Shown here: positions 1 to 8,217 of the stretch, piece after piece
How the letters are laid out: each line of letters starts with the position of its first letter
How positions within the stretch are numbered: the stretch's first letter is position 1
Assembly (NCBI GenBank): GCA_964533275.1
Contig: CAZHJK010000014.1
Coordinates: forward strand, 3,498 to 67,497
Origin: CAZHJK01 sp964533275
GTDB lineage: Bacteria > Bacillota > Clostridia > Eubacteriales > Garciellaceae
Direction: 5' to 3'
DNA length: 64,000 nucleotides
The notes under the pieces: generated by a model
Databases searched by the model: none
What the model was told of the DNA's origin: nothing
The model's input: the letters and a program-made list of their open reading frames with translations, nothing else
Made by a program: the position numbers and the translations under genes

Positions 1-139
1 ATAATATAAAATATATTAATAATTAGAAAAAATATACATTATGTAAATTGATGAAAGTTTGTTATAATAAATTAAGACAATAGATACAATTTCTTTACAA
101 ATTTCAAGAATTAATGGTTGGACATAGGAGTGAAATACA

Positions 140-826
140 ATGATTCAATTGATTGATATATATAAGGATTATAAAAATGGACATAGAGCTTTAAATGGAT
201 TGAATATTAAGGTAGAAAAGGGAGAATTCGTCTTTGTAGTAGGAGCTAGCGGAGCAGGAAAATCCACATTTATAAAATTATTATTAAAGGAAGAAAATCC
301 TACTAATGGCAGAATTCTATTAGACAATAGGGATATTACATACCTTAAACAAAGGGAAATCCCTTATCTTAGAAGGAATATGGGTGTAGTATTTCAGGAT
401 TTCAGATTATTACCTAATAAAACTGTATATGAAAATGTAGCATTTGCTATGGAAATTATTGAAGAACAGCCGAAATATATAAGAAGACAAGTACCTATGG
501 TGCTAGGCATGGTAGGGTTAAGCGAGCGTTCAAGAAATTATCCCCATCAATTATCAGGGGGAGAACAACAAAGAGTTTCCTTAGCACGGGCGATTGTGAA
601 CAACCCTCAACTTTTAATATGTGATGAACCTACAGGAAATTTAGATCCTAGTACATCTAAGGATATTATGGAACAATTAAATGATATTAATTATAGGGGA
701 ACAACAATTATAATGGCAACCCATGCTAGAGACATTGTAGATGATGCTCAAAAAAGAGTTATTACATTAAAAAATGGAGAGGTTATTTCTGACCAGCAGA
801 AAGGTGGATATAATTATGAAGATTAA
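140..826 (+). CDS. ftsE: Cell-division ABC transporter ATPase FtsE
   Basis: FtsE is the cytoplasmic ATPase of the FtsEX complex, which couples ATP hydrolysis to activation of peptidoglycan hydrolases outside the cell. The 228-residue protein is full length. It shows a Walker A motif (GASGAGKST, about residues 35-43), the ABC signature LSGGEQQR (about 138-145), Walker B (LLICDEPTGNLDP) and the switch His in ATHARD. The ATG is preceded by AGGAGTG seven bases upstream. The gene overlaps ftsX by 11 bases, so the two are translationally coupled, and a murein hydrolase gene follows. FtsE is distinguished from other MacB-like ATPases by this neighbourhood and by its short size. Confidence 0.96.
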   Translation: MIQLIDIYKDYKNGHRALNGLNIKVEKGEFVFVVGASGAGKSTFIKLLLKEENPTNGRILLDNRDITYLKQREIPYLRRNMGVVFQDFRLLPNKTVYENVAFAMEIIEEQPKYIRRQVPMVLGMVGLSERSRNYPHQLSGGEQQRVSLARAIVNNPQLLICDEPTGNLDPSTSKDIMEQLNDINYRGTTIIMATHARDIVDDAQKRVITLKNGEVISDQQKGGYNYED

Positions 827-1712
827 TACCTTTCGAATTTTCTCAAGGGATGCGATACAAAATATATGGCGTAATTCTTGGATGAGTTTAGCTTCTATAA
901 GCTCAGTGGTAGCAGTTCTGGTGATTATTGGTCTTATATTAATATTTATGGTTAATATTCAATATGTAGCAAGTATAGTTGAAGATACGATAGAACTTAA
1001 AGCTTTCTTAGAGGTTGACATTGGTCAGGATGAAATTAATGGTATTAAAGCTCAACTAGAAACAAATGAAAAAATTGATAATATCACATTTGAATCTAAG
1101 GAACAGGCTTTAGAAAAATTTTCAGAACAAATCGGAGATAGAAAAGATTTAATATCTGGCTTAGAGGAAAACAATCCTCTTCAAAATTCCTTTATATTAA
1201 GCATAAAAGATCCTAGTGAAGCAAATGTAATTGCAGAAACAATTGCAAATATTGAGGGTGTTGAAGAGGTGAAATATGGAGAAGAAGTAGTGGATAAGGT
1301 ACTTCAATCTACAAAATTTATTAGAACATTTACTATTATAATTACATTGATATTAGCTACAGTATCTATTTTTATTATTTCAAATACTATAAAGCTAACT
1401 GTTTTTTCAAGGAAAAAAGAAATAAATATTATGAAATATGTAGGTGCTACAAATTGGTATGTGCGTTGGCCATTTTTAATAGAAGGAGCAATTCTAGGAT
1501 TGATTGGCGCTTTATTCTCATTATTACTCCTTGGTTATTCATATTATTATTTTACGGGAATGGCACAAAATACAGCTTTGTCTATAATTTCAAATTCATT
1601 AGTACCTGCAGGTGAAATGATAAGTCAGATTACATTGTATTTTATAATAGCAGGAGTGGTTATTGGAGTAGTTGGTAGCATCTTATCTATTAGAAGATTT
1701 TTAAGAGTGTAA
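816..1712 (+). CDS. ftsX: Cell-division permease-like protein FtsX
   Basis: FtsX is the membrane partner of FtsE and transmits its ATPase cycle to an extracellular hydrolase. The start is placed at the ATG at 816, not at an in-frame TTG/GTG-type codon 42 bases upstream, because AGGTGG lies eight bases before 816 and the product then begins MKINTFRIFSRDAIQNIWRN, as in the family. The 298-residue protein has an N-terminal membrane segment (about 25-47), a roughly 110-residue extracellular domain and three C-terminal membrane segments, the FtsX/MacB fold. The 11-base overlap with ftsE supports a stable pair. Confidence 0.95.
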   Translation: MKINTFRIFSRDAIQNIWRNSWMSLASISSVVAVLVIIGLILIFMVNIQYVASIVEDTIELKAFLEVDIGQDEINGIKAQLETNEKIDNITFESKEQALEKFSEQIGDRKDLISGLEENNPLQNSFILSIKDPSEANVIAETIANIEGVEEVKYGEEVVDKVLQSTKFIRTFTIIITLILATVSIFIISNTIKLTVFSRKKEINIMKYVGATNWYVRWPFLIEGAILGLIGALFSLLLLGYSYYYFTGMAQNTALSIISNSLVPAGEMISQITLYFIIAGVVIGVVGSILSIRRFLRV

Positions 1713-1718
1713 CACAAA

Positions 1719-1739
1719 GGAACGCATTGTATGCGTTCC
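1719..1739. repeat. Perfect hairpin between ftsX and the M23 gene
   Basis: GGAACGCAT and its exact reverse complement ATGCGTTCC are separated by TGT. No T-run follows, so it is not a classical terminator. A diverged relative (GGATTCATTGCATGCGTTCC) lies at 15,404-15,423. It resembles the variable-core hairpins at 32.9 kb and may act as an mRNA stabiliser or attenuator. Confidence 0.7.
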
Positions 1740-1778
1740 GAAAGCTCGTAAGTACATAGGAAAAGGGGGAAGTCTTGG

Positions 1779-2939
1779 ATGAAGAAATTGGTATCAATTA
1801 TTTTATTGAGTTTTTTATTATTAGGATTAATATTACCTACTATGGCTATGGCTTCGGATGTAAAAAAGAGTGAAGAAAAGCTTAATAATGCAAATAAAGG
1901 CATAAAAAATGTTCAAGAGAAAATTAAGGACTCAAAGGAAGAAAAAAAGGAAGCAAAAAATGAACTAGAAGAATTAGATAAAAAATTACAAGAGGCTAAT
2001 AGCAAATTAGAAAGTACAAAAGCAGAATTGAATAAAACAAATCAATCATTAGAGAAAGCTAAGGAAGAATTATCTGAAGCAGAAAAAGCAATGGAAGAGC
2101 AGAATGTTTCTCTTCATGAGCGTATCAGGGTAATGTATAAGAATGGAAACATAGGATATTTAGAAGTGCTACTAGAGGCAAATAGTTTCTCTGAACTTAT
2201 CACTCGTTTTGAAATGATAAAAACCATAATGGAATATGATTTTGAATTATTAAATTCCTTAGAAGAAAAAAGAGATGAAATAGAGGACAAAAAGGAAGAA
2301 ATAGAAAAGGAACAACAAAGGATTCTTACTTTAAAAAATCAACTAGAAAGCAAGGCAAGTCAGGTAAAAACTTTGCAGGTATCAAGACAAAACTACATAA
2401 GTAAAATGGATAGTGAGATAGCTGCCTATGAGAAAGAAATGAAAGATTTAGAAAGGGATGCAGCAGAAGCTAAAAGAATCATTCAAGCGGCTCAGGCAGC
2501 AGCTGCTAAAAATAATGGTAGCTCTGGAAGCTCTGGTCCATATACAGGCGGAGCCTTAAGATGGCCTGTGCCAGGACACACCCGTATTAGTTCTCCCTAT
2601 GGTATGAGAATACATCCTATTTCAAGGGTAAGGAAAATGCACACAGGGATAGATATTCCAGCACCAACAGGTACACCATTTATAGCACCAGCAGACGGAG
2701 TAGTGACCTATTCAGATTATCTTGGGGGATATGGTAAAGTAGTTATCGTTGACTTAGGAGGAGGACTTTCAATTCTAGGGGCACATAATAGTAGTTTATT
2801 AGTTAATGTGGGACAAAGCGTTCAAAAAGGACAAACCATTGCAAAAATTGGATCTACTGGTAATTCTACTGGACCTCATTCTCATTTTGAGGTTAGGAAA
2901 AACGGTAATCATACCAATCCAATTTCCTATGTAAAATAA
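1779..2939 (+). CDS. Secreted coiled-coil M23 murein hydrolase (PcsB/CwlO/EnvC type)
   Basis: This is a cell-wall hydrolase or hydrolase activator that FtsEX probably controls. The 386-residue product has a signal peptide (about 1-26, ending AMA-S), two long charged coiled-coil stretches (about 30-115 and 145-235), an alanine/serine-glycine linker (about 236-255) and a C-terminal M23 peptidase domain. The zinc-site motifs are visible: HTGIDI (His and Asp ligands) and HSHFEV (the HxH motif). In other Firmicutes the FtsEX partner is a coiled-coil hydrolase with a CHAP or NlpC/P60 domain (PcsB, CwlO). Here it is an M23 domain with apparently intact metal ligands, so catalysis is plausible. AAAAGGGGGA precedes the ATG. 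A strong terminator follows the gene. Confidence 0.9.
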   Translation: MKKLVSIILLSFLLLGLILPTMAMASDVKKSEEKLNNANKGIKNVQEKIKDSKEEKKEAKNELEELDKKLQEANSKLESTKAELNKTNQSLEKAKEELSEAEKAMEEQNVSLHERIRVMYKNGNIGYLEVLLEANSFSELITRFEMIKTIMEYDFELLNSLEEKRDEIEDKKEEIEKEQQRILTLKNQLESKASQVKTLQVSRQNYISKMDSEIAAYEKEMKDLERDAAEAKRIIQAAQAAAAKNNGSSGSSGPYTGGALRWPVPGHTRISSPYGMRIHPISRVRKMHTGIDIPAPTGTPFIAPADGVVTYSDYLGGYGKVVIVDLGGGLSILGAHNSSLLVNVGQSVQKGQTIAKIGSTGNSTGPHSHFEVRKNGNHTNPISYVK

Positions 2940-2952
2940 ATAATAAAGATAG

Positions 2953-2992
2953 ATAATAGCAGTAAGCGAAAAGGCTTACTGCTATTATTATT
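2953..2992 (+). terminator. Rho-independent terminator of the M23 gene, intron target
   Basis: ATAATAGCAGTAAGC pairs perfectly with GCTTACTGCTATTAT over a GAAAAG loop, giving a 15-bp stem followed by TATT. The first base of the group II intron follows immediately, which is the insertion preference of class C introns. Confidence 0.88.
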
Positions 2993-4896
2993 GTGCGCCG
3001 TGCATGGCGAATAACTAGGTGGTGAAAGTCCACTATGGGGGCTGGTAGTTGCCAACCATTAGCTAAGAGCAAGGGTGTCCATCGTGAGGTGGAATCTAAA
3101 GGAAGCTTAAGGCAAAATTCCGACCCGAGGAACACGAACATCATCAGGCACAAGACATGGGATGAGTTTGCAATACAAAACGAAGTCCAATAAACTACAC
3201 GGACATGTTAGTGTAAATGATGTGGGTACATGGAAGGAAAGTAATTCGTCTTACCGCGGGAGGTCTCATGGACATGTGGAAACAGAGTATGAAGCATGGT
3301 TGAAATAAGATTTGTCATGAGAAGTCAGCAGATACCATAGTACCCTATGTAGTCGACAACATAGGGGAAGGGTTGAACCTTAGGAGGTGAAAGTAAATGA
3401 ATGTTACCAAGGAAGAAATAAAGTATAGAAAACTTCAAAAAGAGGGCTGCCAGGAGAAGAATAGTGCGGAACACGAAGGATATTCAGGAGCATACGCTTC
3501 TTCAAGGATAACTGAAAACAACATCACCAACGAAAACTTGTCGGGGAATAGATTGCTTGAGGAAATATTGGATAAAAGCAACATGAACAAGGCATACAAG
3601 AAAGTAAAGTCCAATAAAGGAGCTGGAGGAGTTGATGGGATGGGAGTAGATGAACTTCTACAATATCTCAAAGACAACAAAGAGCCACTCATAAAGTCTA
3701 TTAGGGATGGGAAATACCATCCTAATCCAGTAAGAAGGGTAGAAATACCCAAAGAAGAAAATGGCAAAGTAAGAAAGCTTGGGATACCAACAGTAGTAGA
3801 TAGAGTAATACAACAAGCAATAGCCCAGGTACTAACACCGATATTTGAGAAACAATTCTCAGATAATAGTTATGGTTTCAGACCAAAGCGAAGTGCCCAT
3901 GGAGCCATTAGGAAATGCCAAGAAAACATGAAAGAAGGCTACAAATATGTAGTAGACATGGACTTAGAAAAGTACTTTGATACAGTTAACCAAAGTAGGC
4001 TAATAGAAGTGCTATCCAGAACAATCAAAGATGGAAGAGTCATATCATTAATCCATAAATACCTGAAAGCAGGAGTAGTAGTAAAGCATAAGTTTGAAGA
4101 AACAAAAGATGGAGTACCCCAAGGTGGACCCTTAAGTCCTCTACTTAGCAACATCATGCTAAATGAATTAGATAAAGAACTAGAAAGAAGGGGACACCGG
4201 TTTGTGCGCTATGCAGACGACCTAATGATATTTTTGAAAAGTAGGAGAAGTGCGAAGCGCACACTAAAGAACATACTACCCTACATAGAAAAGAAACTAT
4301 TCCTAAAAGTAAACCAAGAGAAAACAAAGGTAGATTATATAGGAAGAGTAAAATTTCTAGGATTTACATTTTATATGTATAAAGGGGAAGCAAGACTAAG
4401 AATACATCCTAAATCAATAACAAAGATGAAAAGAAAAGTAAAAGAACTAACAGCAAGAAGCAACGGCTGGAGTAATGAAATAAGAATTAAGAAACTAAGG
4501 CGCTATATAATAGGATGGATAAACTATTTTAAACTAGCAGATATGAAGAGCCTGCTAAAGAGGGTAGACCAATGGATGAGAAGACGAATTCGTATGATTT
4601 ACTGGAAACATTGGAAGAGAGTTAGAACTAAGTTCAAGAAACTTCAATCACTAGGCATAAATAAACAGAAGTCATGGGAGTATGCAAATACAAGAAAGAG
4701 CTACTGGAGAATATCGAAGAGCCCGATACTAAACAAATCCCTTGGAAATGAAATTCTTAAGGAATTTGGATATTTATTCTTCTATGATTACTATAGACAA
4801 GTTATATCGTAAACTAGGGAACCGCCGTGTACCGAACGGTACGCACGGTGGTGTGAGAGGTCGGTAGATAAAATAATTATCTACCACCTACTCGAT
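2993..4896 (+). mobile_element. Group II intron, probably class C, complete
   Basis: This is a self-splicing retroelement. The 5' end is GTGCG, the group II 5' consensus, at 2993. A structured leader of about 400 bases precedes the reverse transcriptase gene. Domain V is recognisable at about 4819-4853 (GAACCGCCGTGTACC, loop GAAC, GGTACGCACGGTGGTG) and carries a CGC catalytic triad, typical of class C. Domain VI follows with the stem GGTAGAT/ATCTACC and ends near CTCGAT at 4896. The 3' boundary is assigned by the usual AY ending and may be off by one or two bases. The intron lies directly behind a terminator stem and in the same orientation as the flanking genes. Nothing indicates inactivation. 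Confidence 0.92.
3397..4812 (+). CDS. ltrA: Group II intron reverse transcriptase/maturase
   Basis: This intron-encoded protein assists splicing and copies intron RNA into DNA at the target. The 471-residue protein contains the RT palm with the catalytic YADD motif (RYADDLMIF), the preceding motifs GIPTVVDRVIQQAI, SYGFRPKRSAH and GVPQGGPLSPLLSNI, and a maturase domain X ending around RRYIIGWINYFKLAD. The C-terminus continues with a basic RNA/DNA-binding region and has no HNH endonuclease cysteines. That fits class C proteins, which prime with nascent strands at terminator hairpins. The first ~55 residues are a poorly conserved extension, but TAGGAGGTG is well placed upstream of the ATG. Confidence 0.95.
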   Translation: MNVTKEEIKYRKLQKEGCQEKNSAEHEGYSGAYASSRITENNITNENLSGNRLLEEILDKSNMNKAYKKVKSNKGAGGVDGMGVDELLQYLKDNKEPLIKSIRDGKYHPNPVRRVEIPKEENGKVRKLGIPTVVDRVIQQAIAQVLTPIFEKQFSDNSYGFRPKRSAHGAIRKCQENMKEGYKYVVDMDLEKYFDTVNQSRLIEVLSRTIKDGRVISLIHKYLKAGVVVKHKFEETKDGVPQGGPLSPLLSNIMLNELDKELERRGHRFVRYADDLMIFLKSRRSAKRTLKNILPYIEKKLFLKVNQEKTKVDYIGRVKFLGFTFYMYKGEARLRIHPKSITKMKRKVKELTARSNGWSNEIRIKKLRRYIIGWINYFKLADMKSLLKRVDQWMRRRIRMIYWKHWKRVRTKFKKLQSLGINKQKSWEYANTRKSYWRISKSPILNKSLGNEILKEFGYLFFYDYYRQVIS

Positions 4897-4939
4897 TTTG
4901 AATAGTAAGTTCAGGTTAAAATGCTGGATATTGGTTTTT

Positions 4940-4967
4940 TTGTAAATACCATTTGAAGTGTTATAAT
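4940..4967 (+). promoter_or_regulatory. Candidate sigma-A promoter for ctpA
   Basis: TTGTAA at 4940-4945 and TATAAT at 4962-4967 are separated by 16 bases. The site lies about 85 bases before the TTG start of ctpA and just after the intron. It would free ctpA from upstream transcription, which ends at the terminator and intron. Confidence 0.5.
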
Positions 4968-5052
4968 TATAGATAATAATAAAAGCCAAAATATTGGCAT
5001 ATACTTAGGTAAGTTAAACTAAATTCTTAACATTTAATGAGGTGGTTATCAA

Positions 5053-6267
5053 TTGAAAAAAAAATTGTTATGGCTGGCTGTTATTCTTCTTCTAATAGTT
5101 ACTAATGCAGCTACTTTTTTACTGTCTAATACACTGTCCTTAGCCTTTGGAAATAAAGTTTTATTAACAACTGACAGCCCAAATACCGCAGTTAATGTAA
5201 AAAAATTGATAATGCTTAAGGATTTTTTACAAGAGAATTATTATCAGCCTATAGAAGAAGAAACATTAATGGAAGGGTCGATAAAGGGGATGTTTAATTC
5301 AATTGGAGATCCTTATACTATATATATGAGCCCTAGTGAATATGATAGCTTCATGACAGAGACAGAGGGGTCATTTGGTGGAATCGGCATTCATGTATCA
5401 GTAGATGAAAATGGACTTATTACTATTATTGCACCCATTGAGGATACACCTGGTGAAAGGGTCGGATTAAAAAGTGGAGATAAGGTTATAAAGGTAGATG
5501 GAGAAGATGTGGTAAATAAAGATTTAGATGAAGTAGTGTCAAAAATGAAGGGGGAGCCGGGTACAAGGGTTAACCTTACAATTATCAGAGAGGGAAGAGA
5601 AGATTATATAGAAAAAGAAATCACAAGAGAAATTATAAAAATAAAAACTGTAAGAAGCGATATCATAGATGAAGAGATCGGATATATTAGAATAAGTATG
5701 TTTGATAGAAATACATCTAAGGACTTTGAAGATCATTTAAAAACCATAGAGGATAATAGTATAAAGGGTTTAATTATTGACCTAAGAAGCAATCCTGGAG
5801 GTTTACTAAATGAGGTTGTAAAAATATCTGATAGAATTCTAGGGGAACAGATTATTGTTTATACAGAGGACAGAGACGGTAACAGAAAAAACAACTATTC
5901 TGATGAAAAGAATAAATTAGATATTCCTCTAGTCCTATTAGTGGATGGTGGCAGTGCAAGTGCGTCTGAAATATTAGCTGGAGCAGTAAAAGATAGTAAT
6001 TCTGGAACTTTAATAGGAACTACAACCTTTGGAAAGGGAATTGTACAGAATGTTGAAGATTTATCAGATGGATCCGGAATAAAGTACACATCATCGGAAT
6101 ATTTTACCCCAAACGGAATTAATATTCATGGAATAGGTATCGAACCTGATATTATAGTTGAAATTCCTGAAGAATTGTTGGAACAAACAACAAAAATTGA
6201 ATTAAAGGATGACCCACAATTCACAGAAGCATTAGAGGTACTAAAATCTAAAATAACAATTGAATAA
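5053..6267 (+). CDS. Carboxy-terminal processing protease (S41, CtpA/CtpB type)
   Basis: This is a membrane-anchored PDZ serine protease facing outside the cell. The 404-residue protein has an N-terminal anchor (about 4-26), a helical pre-PDZ segment, a PDZ domain (about 95-180, GGIGIHVSVDENG onward) and the S41 catalytic core. DLRSNPGGLL is typical, and the nucleophile is in GGSASASEILAGAVKD with Lys in TFGKGIVQ. All catalytic elements appear present. The start is a TTG with GAGGTGG eight bases upstream. In Bacillus the orthologue ctpB also lies near ftsEX and minJ, and the same order is kept here apart from the intron. Confidence 0.93.
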   Translation: MKKKLLWLAVILLLIVTNAATFLLSNTLSLAFGNKVLLTTDSPNTAVNVKKLIMLKDFLQENYYQPIEEETLMEGSIKGMFNSIGDPYTIYMSPSEYDSFMTETEGSFGGIGIHVSVDENGLITIIAPIEDTPGERVGLKSGDKVIKVDGEDVVNKDLDEVVSKMKGEPGTRVNLTIIREGREDYIEKEITREIIKIKTVRSDIIDEEIGYIRISMFDRNTSKDFEDHLKTIEDNSIKGLIIDLRSNPGGLLNEVVKISDRILGEQIIVYTEDRDGNRKNNYSDEKNKLDIPLVLLVDGGSASASEILAGAVKDSNSGTLIGTTTFGKGIVQNVEDLSDGSGIKYTSSEYFTPNGINIHGIGIEPDIIVEIPEELLEQTTKIELKDDPQFTEALEVLKSKITIE

Positions 6268-6278
6268 GGGGGGAAATA

Positions 6279-7517
6279 ATGGACTCCATAATTCAAGCCC
6301 TTTGGATGGGGATATTATCTTTAATCCAAATTATTTTTCATCCTGTTTTTTGGGTGGTCATATATATCGTTTCCACGCAATATAAAAAGCAAATAGAAGC
6401 AGAAAAAAAAATGTTGGGAATTGAACGGGAAAATATTATTGGAAAAACTTTAAATGCTACTCTCTATGGTTTATTAGGAGGAATTATAGGGAGTATTATA
6501 ATGATAATAATAGGTGTTTCTATTAGACAAGAAGGTTTAATTTATATATGGCCAATTGCTATATTATTATTTATGATTAAATCACGCTATCTTTGTTTCT
6601 CCTATGCAGGAGGTTTATTATCATTATTTTCTCTTTTATTTGGATTCCCATTAATAGATGTACCAGGTCTTATGGCATTGGTAGCAGTATTACACTTTGT
6701 AGAGAGCTTTTTAATATTTACCAATGGAAAACATAATAGTTTACCAATTATTGTGGATAAGGGTAATGGAAAACATATAGGCGGTTATAGCCTACAAAGA
6801 TTTTGGCCTATCCCAATAATTATTATGACTATTATATTCCAAAATCAAGTTGATACAACATCCTTAATCCAAATGCCAAATTGGTGGCCTATAATTAAAC
6901 CTACTGGAATTTCAAATATAGATGGGGTTACATTCTTTATGGTAAGTATTGTAGCAGCTCTTGGATATGGTGATGTAGCCTTTACACAAATGCCAAAGAC
7001 TAAAGTTAGAATATCAGCTCTAAAATTAGGACTCTACAGTATAATCCTTCTTGCTTTATCTATTATTTCATCAAGAATTCAAATATTTCAATGGATAGCA
7101 GCGTTATTTGCTCCCATCGCTCACGAACTTATAATTATCCATGGGAGAAAAGAGGAGAGAGAAGGAATACCCATATTTACTCTACCCCAAAAAGGAATTA
7201 GGGTTTTGGAAGTGTTAGAGGGATCAGCTTCTGAAAAAATGAACATTAATAGAGGTGATATAATAAATTCTATTAATAATATCCCTATTAATAGTGAAGA
7301 GGATATTTCTGAAGTTCTTAATCAATATCCTACCTTTGTATGGATAGACGGAGAAAATTATAAGGGAGAAAAATACACCAAGGAACTAAAAGTTTATCCC
7401 TATGGTTTGAGAACTCTAGGTATTATGATACTACCCCAGTATTCAAGTATTTCCTATGTAATGCAGGAGAAGGATGGTATACTTACAAGGCTATGGAAGA
7501 AAAAGTTTAAAAAATAA
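6279..7517 (+). CDS. PDZ-domain polytopic membrane protein, MinJ-like
   Basis: The 412-residue protein has about seven or eight hydrophobic segments in the first ~290 residues and a cytoplasmic PDZ domain (about 305-385; GIRVLEVLEGSASEKMNINRGDIINSINN). It begins eleven bases after ctpA behind AAGGGGGGAAA. In Bacillus, MinJ is a multi-pass PDZ protein that bridges DivIVA to MinD, and its gene lies near ftsEX and ctpB. Architecture and synteny match, but the sequence alone does not prove the function, so no symbol is given. A repeat-derived hairpin terminator follows. Confidence 0.7.
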   Translation: MDSIIQALWMGILSLIQIIFHPVFWVVIYIVSTQYKKQIEAEKKMLGIERENIIGKTLNATLYGLLGGIIGSIIMIIIGVSIRQEGLIYIWPIAILLFMIKSRYLCFSYAGGLLSLFSLLFGFPLIDVPGLMALVAVLHFVESFLIFTNGKHNSLPIIVDKGNGKHIGGYSLQRFWPIPIIIMTIIFQNQVDTTSLIQMPNWWPIIKPTGISNIDGVTFFMVSIVAALGYGDVAFTQMPKTKVRISALKLGLYSIILLALSIISSRIQIFQWIAALFAPIAHELIIIHGRKEEREGIPIFTLPQKGIRVLEVLEGSASEKMNINRGDIINSINNIPINSEEDISEVLNQYPTFVWIDGENYKGEKYTKELKVYPYGLRTLGIMILPQYSSISYVMQEKDGILTRLWKKKFKK

Positions 7518-7522
7518 GTAAA

Positions 7523-7560
7523 GGAAGCAAAGGGGACGGTTCTTTTTGCTTCCTTTTTTT
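7523..7560 (+). terminator. Terminator built from a GGGGACGG repeat
   Basis: GGAAGCAAA (7523-7531) pairs with TTTGCTTCC (7545-7553) and is followed by seven T. The loop is GGGGACGGTTCTT, the signature of the dispersed repeat also found at 8.9 and 37.1 kb. The repeat therefore seems to serve as the terminator of the ctpA/PDZ operon. Confidence 0.85.
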
Positions 7561-7964
7561 CGTTAAAGATGGGGCGGGCTTATATTATTAGCGTTATTGT
7601 AGGTTGTGTCATAGCAGATGAAAAAGGCGTCTTTGTCGTATAGGATGAATTATGCGTCGTTGGATGTATATTAATAAATAAATTTACACGTTCCTCCGGT
7701 GGCATTGATGGATAATACCAGCAATTCATTCCAATGTAAATTCTAAATCTTGGGGAACTCGCTTCGCTCAAACAACCCAAGCTTCTTAACGAATTTACAT
7801 TTCCACTCATTGGGTATTATGACCATCAGCTGCCAAGTCGTCACTTTGTAAGTTTATTTATAGATTATTAAGGGTCGGATTCCATGTTGTGCTCTAGGGC
7901 ATTGTCATTGATGAAGAACCTAAGCGATAGACGAAAAACCATAAGTTACGGTTTTGGTCTTCTG

Positions 7965-8022
7965 CTTATCCGAGCATAGCGAGGAATCTTGGGTAAAGAT
8001 CCTTCATTATATTCAGTATGAC
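7965..8022. repeat. Degenerate long palindromic repeat
   Basis: The right half, read on the minus strand (GTCATACTGAATATAATG, then AAGGATCTT), pairs imperfectly with the left half (AAGATTCCTCGCTATGCTC) over TACCC. It resembles the GTCATTCTGAGC-type palindromes scattered in many Firmicutes genomes, here worn by mutation. Confidence 0.5.
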
Positions 8023-8034
8023 TGCCTAACGGGA

Positions 8035-8145
8035 TAAAATATTTCATAAAGCGACGACTTAATGGAGCCCTTTTTATCCTTATCAGGTTTACCTATATAA
8101 AATAGGGCGACATTTGCGGAGAAGTATATGAAGATATTTTATCTC
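8035..8145 (-). repeat. Dispersed ~115-bp repeat, copy 1
   Basis: Read on the minus strand, this segment aligns with 15,250-15,365 on the plus strand. Shared blocks include AAATGTCGCC, GGTAAACC, GGCTCCATTAAGTCGTC and TTATGAAATATTTTA. I estimate about 80% identity by eye. Neither copy has a conserved reading frame. Confidence 0.75.
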
Positions 8146-8217
8146 TCTAAAGTAAATTCAATGACGCCTTTTTCATCTAGAACGCAGTAAATAGACCAGC
8201 AAAGCTGGCCTTTATAG

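Larger units (their letters stand above)
7616..8178. mobile_element. 563-bp non-coding block with 16-bp terminal inverted repeats
   Basis: AGATGAAAAAGGCGTC at 7616-7631 is the exact reverse complement of GACGCCTTTTTCATCT at 8163-8178. The interior has no convincing gene. It carries a second inverted repeat (AATGTAAATTC near 7734, GAATTTACATT at 7791-7801) around GAACTCGCTTCGCTC, a degenerate palindrome at 7965-8022, and a segment repeated at 15.25 kb. This architecture is that of a MITE or composite non-autonomous repeat. No target-site duplication is obvious. Confidence 0.55.

Noticed and set aside
1..139. Promoter for ftsE near TATAAT at 63-68
   Set aside because: No -35 element at proper spacing; the evidence is too weak to list it.
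2893..3153. A minus-strand frame across the end of the M23 gene and the intron leader
   Set aside because: It overlaps a real gene, a terminator and structured intron RNA.
7580..7810. A 76-codon minus-strand frame
   Set aside because: It lies wholly inside the repeat block, has no clear ribosome site and follows palindromic sequence; no family resemblance.
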